Part shown: piece after piece, positions 6,721-9,744 of the stretch | Layout of the letters: each line of letters opens with the position of its first letter | Position numbering within the stretch: position 1 is the stretch's first letter | Assembly (NCBI GenBank): GCA_030668165.1 | Contig: DAOUUM010000070.1 | Span: forward strand, 1-9,744 | Direction: 5' to 3' | Length of the DNA stretch: 9,744 nucleotides | Source: Candidatus Heimdallarchaeota archaeon | GTDB lineage: Archaea; Asgardarchaeota; Heimdallarchaeia; Heimdallarchaeales; Kariarchaeaceae | Position numbers and translations under genes: made by a program | Notes under the pieces: model-generated | Told to the model about the DNA's origin: nothing | Databases searched by the model: none | The model's input: only the letters and a program-made list of their open reading frames with translations

Positions 6721-7843
6721 AAATAGAAAATTCAAAGGAATGTGTATCTTATTATTTTTTATTTTTCCTCTTATGAATATACCAAATGTGAGTTCTTCTT
6801 CTGAAGATAATACTATTGAATTGGTATTAGTAAGTGAAACGAATACAGGTGGGGATACCTTTGATGTTTGGGTTGATGAAATCCTTAATCTTGCATATGT
6901 AACAAGTGGATATGAAGGATTAAGAATTTTTGATATCTCAGATCCTTCAGAACCTGAATTATTATCTCATGTACCAGAATCACCAGCCCTCATTTCTACA
7001 GGTCACAGTTCCGGTTTTGCACATCAGATATATGTCTATGATGAAATTGCATATATCGGAGATGGCTCATCCGGTCTAACAATTATTGATTGTCAAGATC
7101 CACAGAATCCTGAAATACTCACGAATTATGTGGGTGGTTATACCTGGGATGTCCATGTAGAGAATAATCTAGCGTATATCGTAAATGGGTTCAATAATAT
7201 TGGGAATCCAGGTTTTATGATACTCAATGTATCTGATCCTTCTAATCCGGTCCAACTGAGCAATTCATTGACCTCTGGTGATACCAACGGTGTTGAAATA
7301 GCTGGAAACAAAGCATATGTATTAAAAACAGAAGGGTTGAAGATCCTAGATATCAGTAATTCCTCAGAACCACAACTAATAGGTCAATATGCTGGTCCCA
7401 CCGGCAGTTTTGCAATAGATGTGGAAATTTCAGGCAATTATGCGTTTCTCACCTTTTGGAATAAGGGGCTTCAGATTCTTGATATTGAGGATCCAACCGA
7501 TATTACTTTAATCGGTGAATACAATGAGTTTAATGAATTTGCCTTCCTATCCATAAATGATGGTCTTGTCTACCTGGCTGGAATGACTGGTGGAATAGTG
7601 GTTCTCAATATGACAGATCCCAATTTCTCTGTAGTTGGAAGTTACTCCGATACTGGAAAAGCTTATGGGATCTTAGCATTGGAGGAGTATGTATTTCTTG
7701 CGGATCAAGAGGAGGGTTTGAAGATTCTAGAAATCACAACTGTTTCTAATTCAGAAAATTCATCTGTGTCATTACAATTTGAATTATTTTTAATTTCACT
7801 GATAACTTGCTTTGCTGTTATGAATTATAAAAAACGACTATGA
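6713..7843 (+). CDS. Secreted, membrane-anchored LVIVD-repeat beta-propeller protein
   Basis: A 376-residue cell-surface protein. Residues 1-29 are a Sec signal peptide (MYTNRKFKGM, then hydrophobic ILLFFIFPLM). Seven LVIVD-type repeats follow, at about 50-87, 104-140, 144-186, 192-227, 234-270, 276-311 and 318-344. Each has a hydrophobic strand, an A-Y-(I/V) strand, then G-L-x-I-x-D-(I/V)-x-D-P with a turn before the next strand, for example GLRIFDISDPSEPEL. Seven repeats predict a seven-bladed propeller. A Ser/Asn-rich linker, a hydrophobic helix (about 356-371) and KKRL form a C-terminal anchor that leaves the propeller outside the cell. Sequons at N172, N216 and N299 could be glycosylated. 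LVIVD repeats are usually non-catalytic binding modules; the ligand is unknown. The third repeat has a Gly/Asn insertion (NGFNNIGNPG). It is monocistronic by spacing and has no strong ribosome site. Confidence 0.88.
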   Translation: MYTNRKFKGMCILLFFIFPLMNIPNVSSSSEDNTIELVLVSETNTGGDTFDVWVDEILNLAYVTSGYEGLRIFDISDPSEPELLSHVPESPALISTGHSSGFAHQIYVYDEIAYIGDGSSGLTIIDCQDPQNPEILTNYVGGYTWDVHVENNLAYIVNGFNNIGNPGFMILNVSDPSNPVQLSNSLTSGDTNGVEIAGNKAYVLKTEGLKILDISNSSEPQLIGQYAGPTGSFAIDVEISGNYAFLTFWNKGLQILDIEDPTDITLIGEYNEFNEFAFLSINDGLVYLAGMTGGIVVLNMTDPNFSVVGSYSDTGKAYGILALEEYVFLADQEEGLKILEITTVSNSENSSVSLQFELFLISLITCFAVMNYKKRL

Positions 7844-7948
7844 ACTATTTGGAAGCAATTGTACTTCAATCAACATAGGATCATGGTCATTTTGAATAGT
7901 ACCATCTCTCTTTTCCTTTAATGATGATCTTAGTCCACAAATTATTTG
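7838..7948 (-). pseudogene. Possible remnant of an endonuclease/exonuclease/phosphatase C-terminus
   Basis: On the minus strand a 36-codon open stretch, bounded by TAA upstream and TAG at 7840-7838, ends in GTIQNDHDPMLIEVQLL. The (S/N)-D-H-(D/N)-P followed by a hydrophobic strand is the typical C-terminal motif of EEP-family nucleases and phosphatases, whose Asp and His are catalytic. No start codon or rest of the domain (normally about 250 residues) is seen, so at most it is a decayed tail. It overlaps the propeller stop by six bases. The match rests on about 12 residues and may be chance. Confidence 0.25.
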
Positions 7949-7984
7949 TTACTATTGCTAATATAGGTTTGTAAGAACAGCATT

Positions 7985-8010
7985 TGGTCATTATGTTATA
8001 CGAATGATCA
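7985..8010. repeat. Imperfect inverted repeat upstream of the DrrA-like ATPase
   Basis: TGGTCATT (7985-7992) and AATGATCA (8003-8010) are inverted copies with one mismatch around a 10-base spacer. A further direct copy of TGGTCATT is at 7884-7891. The right arm contains the 8-base palindrome ATGATCAT (8004-8011) and runs into a TATA-like sequence, which fits a repressor site. Confidence 0.3.
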
Positions 8011-8017
8011 TATAAAT
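8008..8017 (+). promoter_or_regulatory. Possible TATA box of the DrrAB-like operon
   Basis: TCATATAAAT lies about 25 bases before the ATG at 8037, giving a leaderless start. An alternative box, TTATGTTATA (7991-8000), would give a short leader that includes the GGATGAT ribosome-site-like sequence (8024-8030). The sequence does not settle which is used. Confidence 0.3.
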
Positions 8018-8036
8018 GAAAAAGGATGATTAGAAA

Positions 8037-8852
8037 ATGTCAATAGAAAATCAAGATGGATCAACTGAAATTAATAATAACAGAAGCAATTCTCATTCAA
8101 TTGAAGTAAATGCAATAAAGAAACATTACAAAGGGAAAGGTAGCACTCCCACTGTGAAAGCATTGGATGGGGTATCTTTTCATGTCAATAAAGGTGAAGT
8201 TTTTGGCCTATTAGGACCAAACGGAGCCGGTAAATCAACAATTATTAGTATATTAACAGGAATTCTATCACCTACAGATGGGGATGCATCTGTGGGTGGA
8301 TGCGATATTAAAACTGAGATGAAGAATGTCAAGGAATTGATTAGTGTGTGTCCTCAGGAACCAGCAGTTTACAAATTTCTCTCTGGAGAAGGTAACATAG
8401 AATTTTTTGGAAATATGTACACCTTATCAAAAGAATACATTGCAAAACGCTCTGAAGAACTATTGAAACTACTAGGACTTTATGATGATCGCAAACGAAA
8501 AGCAAAAGGATACAGTGGTGGAATGCTTAGGCAATTAAGTCTAATTATATCCCTGATCAGCGATCCTGAAATTCTCTTCCTAGATGAACCAACGGTAGGC
8601 ATGGATCCGAGAAATCGCAGAAAGGTATGGGATTTTCTTGAAAACTTAACAGGAAAGGATAAAACCATTATACTGACCACTCATTACATAGAAGAGGCGG
8701 AGAGGCTATGTGATAGGGTAGCAATTATCGACTATGGTCACCTGATTGCCTTGGGCACTCCACAGGAATTAATTAAAGAACACGAGGTCAAGAATCTTGA
8801 AGAGGTTTTTATGAAGATCACTGGCAGAAGTATTTTGGAGGGGATGTATTAA
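8037..8852 (+). CDS. ABC-2 type exporter ATPase, DrrA/NatA-like
   Basis: A 271-residue cytoplasmic ATPase that energises an ABC-2 permease in drug, lipid or ion export. After a polar 20-residue N-terminal extension (Asn/Ser-rich, probably disordered) come Walker A GPNGAGKST (60-68), Q107 in CPQEP, signature YSGGM (159-163), Walker B ILFLDE (179-184), D-loop VGMD (187-190) and H216 in TTHYIEEAE. GLLGPNGAGKST and the C-terminal NLEEVFMKITGRS (253-265) are characteristic of the DrrA/CcmA-like class and separate it from the MacB-type and B-type ATPases elsewhere in the window. The signature ends in Met instead of Gln, which is common in this class. The start is ATG 8037, six bases after GGATGAT. 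Its TAA shares one base with the ATG of the permease, so the two form one operon and complex. Confidence 0.93.
   Translation: MSIENQDGSTEINNNRSNSHSIEVNAIKKHYKGKGSTPTVKALDGVSFHVNKGEVFGLLGPNGAGKSTIISILTGILSPTDGDASVGGCDIKTEMKNVKELISVCPQEPAVYKFLSGEGNIEFFGNMYTLSKEYIAKRSEELLKLLGLYDDRKRKAKGYSGGMLRQLSLIISLISDPEILFLDEPTVGMDPRNRRKVWDFLENLTGKDKTIILTTHYIEEAERLCDRVAIIDYGHLIALGTPQELIKEHEVKNLEEVFMKITGRSILEGMY
8837..8843 (+). promoter_or_regulatory. Ribosome binding site of the ABC-2 permease
   Basis: GGAGGGG near the end of the ATPase gene lies 8-10 bases before the ATG at 8852, which overlaps the TAA stop (TAATG). Confidence 0.7.
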
Positions 8853-9607
8853 TGAAATTCCAGCGAATTTTTACCATAGTGAAAATGGAAATGAGGAGAC
8901 AGATAATGGATCCACTTGTATTAATATTTACACTACTGCTTGTACCTATACTTGTTCTATTATTTGGATTATCAATGGGTGATAACTATGGATGGCATCC
9001 TGATTACACCATATTTGAAATCATGGTTCCTGGACTTCTTGCTTACTCTTGTCTATTAACAATTTATGATGCAGCATCATCTGTTACTGCTGAACGTGAG
9101 TCTGGATTGCAAAAAAGATTGTATACCACTCCATTGTCATCTGCTGAGTATATAGTTAGTCAGATGATATCCTATACCATTAAACCATTGATTCAAATTA
9201 TCCTATCCCTGGGTATGGCATTTATAGTTGGATATAGACCATTGAATGGATTTGTCGGATACTTACTGATTTTTGCATTTTTGGTAGTTCTTACCTTCTG
9301 CTCTGTTGGATTTGGAATGATAACCTCAACCTTTTCAAAGACAGCAAGTGCTGCAGGAGGATTTGCGTTTATCTTCATAGTACCTCAGCAAATTTTTGCT
9401 ACATTCATTCCTCCAGAATTTATGGGTGCAGGTAGCTTCAAATGGATTTTTCCAAGTTTTTATGCAACTGATGCCATAGGACTGATCTTTGCTGGGACCC
9501 CTCTAACTGATTCAATCATTTGGGCCAGAATGGGGATCCTTGTATTGATAAGTGCTGTAATATATCTAATCGGTATCTTGCTTTATGAAAAAGGGAAGAG
9601 GAATTAG
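8852..9607 (+). CDS. ABC-2 type transporter permease, DrrB-like
   Basis: A 251-residue integral membrane protein, the channel partner of the ATPase just upstream. It has six predicted helices: about 21-41, 53-74, 105-126, 131-157, 164-184 and 221-244. A cytoplasmic N-terminus (FTIVKMEMRRQIMDPL) starts with the amphipathic connector helix of the ABC-2 fold. Between helices 2 and 3 the conserved ERESGLQKRLYTTPLSSAEY (81-100) is the ABC-2 hallmark that contacts the ATPase. The segment FIPPEFMGAGSFKWIFPSFYATDAI (185-209) forms the usual external re-entrant region before the last helix. The start ATG 8852 overlaps the previous stop by one base. The length (about 250) is normal for a DrrB-type half-channel that works as a homodimer or with a second permease. 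The gene that begins at 9668 could be such a partner. Confidence 0.92.
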   Translation: MKFQRIFTIVKMEMRRQIMDPLVLIFTLLLVPILVLLFGLSMGDNYGWHPDYTIFEIMVPGLLAYSCLLTIYDAASSVTAERESGLQKRLYTTPLSSAEYIVSQMISYTIKPLIQIILSLGMAFIVGYRPLNGFVGYLLIFAFLVVLTFCSVGFGMITSTFSKTASAAGGFAFIFIVPQQIFATFIPPEFMGAGSFKWIFPSFYATDAIGLIFAGTPLTDSIIWARMGILVLISAVIYLIGILLYEKGKRN

Positions 9608-9648
9608 AACGATCAAATGAAAGTATACAGTTATCTAAAATAATCACT

Positions 9649-9655
9649 GAGGAGG
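9649..9655 (+). promoter_or_regulatory. Ribosome binding site before the truncated last gene
   Basis: GAGGAGG is a strong ribosome site. Nearby ATG 9656 meets TAA at once, so the likely target is TTG 9668, at a rather long 12-base spacing. Confidence 0.5.
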
Positions 9656-9667
9656 ATGTAATAGAGA

Positions 9668-9744
9668 TTGGTTGAGAAATTAACAAATTCGCATTATAAG
9701 AGTTTATCAAGAATTGAGGGAGTGGCTCGTAGTAAAATTAATTG
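9668..9744 (+). CDS. Start of an unidentified gene (3' end outside window)
   Basis: The first 25 codons of a frame that begins with TTG and runs off the window: MVEKLTNSHYKSLSRI, then EGVARSKIN. It is preceded by the strong ribosome site GAGGAGG, and an in-frame TAG at 9662 rules out an earlier start. The only other frame open to the end (from 9684) lacks a good start. It lies 60 bases after the permease and probably belongs to the same operon. The basic, polar N-terminus would fit the cytoplasmic leader of a second ABC-2 permease or a soluble protein; nothing visible decides this. Confidence 0.45.
   Translation, partial: MVEKLTNSHYKSLSRIEGVARSKIN

Noticed and set aside
7888..7995. Minus-strand 34-codon ORF starting MTKCCSYKP in the 7844-8036 gap
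   Set aside because: It has no recognisable motif or ribosome site and overlaps the possible EEP remnant in another frame.
263..9629. Scattered GTATAC words (for example near 263, 445, 5901, 6333, 6699, 9121 and 9623)
   Set aside because: The count is only modestly above what base composition predicts, and several are inside coding regions. Only the exact inverted pair at 6699-6720 was kept.
1..9744. CRISPR arrays, tRNA or rRNA genes, insertion sequences
   Set aside because: No spaced direct repeats, cloverleaf-like sequences, transposase frames or terminal inverted repeats were seen on either strand.

Overview
The window is AT-rich, with every convincing gene on the + strand. It looks archaeal: start regions carry TATA-like boxes about 25-40 bases upstream of leaderless or short-leader starts, strong GGAGG-type ribosome sites appear mainly at coupled internal genes, GTG and TTG starts are used, arginine codons are mostly AGA/AGG, and there is a double winged-helix regulator of archaeal style. 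The LVIVD-repeat surface protein and the ABC exporter families suggest an environmental or Asgard-like archaeon, but no phylogenetic marker is present, so lineage is a guess.

Layout. (1) 1-2126: the 3' part of a MacB/LolD-type ABC ATPase with an unusual AbrB-like tail, a second complete MacB/LolD-type ATPase coupled by a 4-base overlap, a small three-helix membrane protein, and a double winged-helix protein in the same reading frame as the membrane protein, separated by one TAG codon. The permeases of this ABC system are presumably upstream. (2) 2127-5830: a T-rich terminator-like stretch and a promoter, then two overlapping full-length ABC half-exporters that form a textbook asymmetric heterodimer, with one consensus and one degenerate ATP site. 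(3) 5831-6584: a stand-alone class I SAM methyltransferase. (4) 6585-7843: a secreted, C-terminally anchored seven-blade LVIVD beta-propeller, with a perfect inverted repeat across its start codon. (5) 7844-8036: an intergenic gap that may hold the antisense remnant of an endonuclease/exonuclease/phosphatase C-terminus. (6) 8037-9744: a DrrA-like ATPase and ABC-2 permease pair, then the start of a further gene cut by the window edge.

Taken together, this is an export/efflux neighbourhood: three unrelated ABC systems (MacB-like, B-type heterodimer, DrrAB-like) with a regulator, a methyltransferase and a surface propeller. No biosynthetic enzymes, mobile elements, RNA genes or CRISPR repeats were seen. 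Most genes belong to known families. The least ordinary observations are the ATPase-AbrB fusion, the single-TAG separation of a membrane protein from a transcription factor, the inverted repeat on the propeller start, and the antisense remnant.
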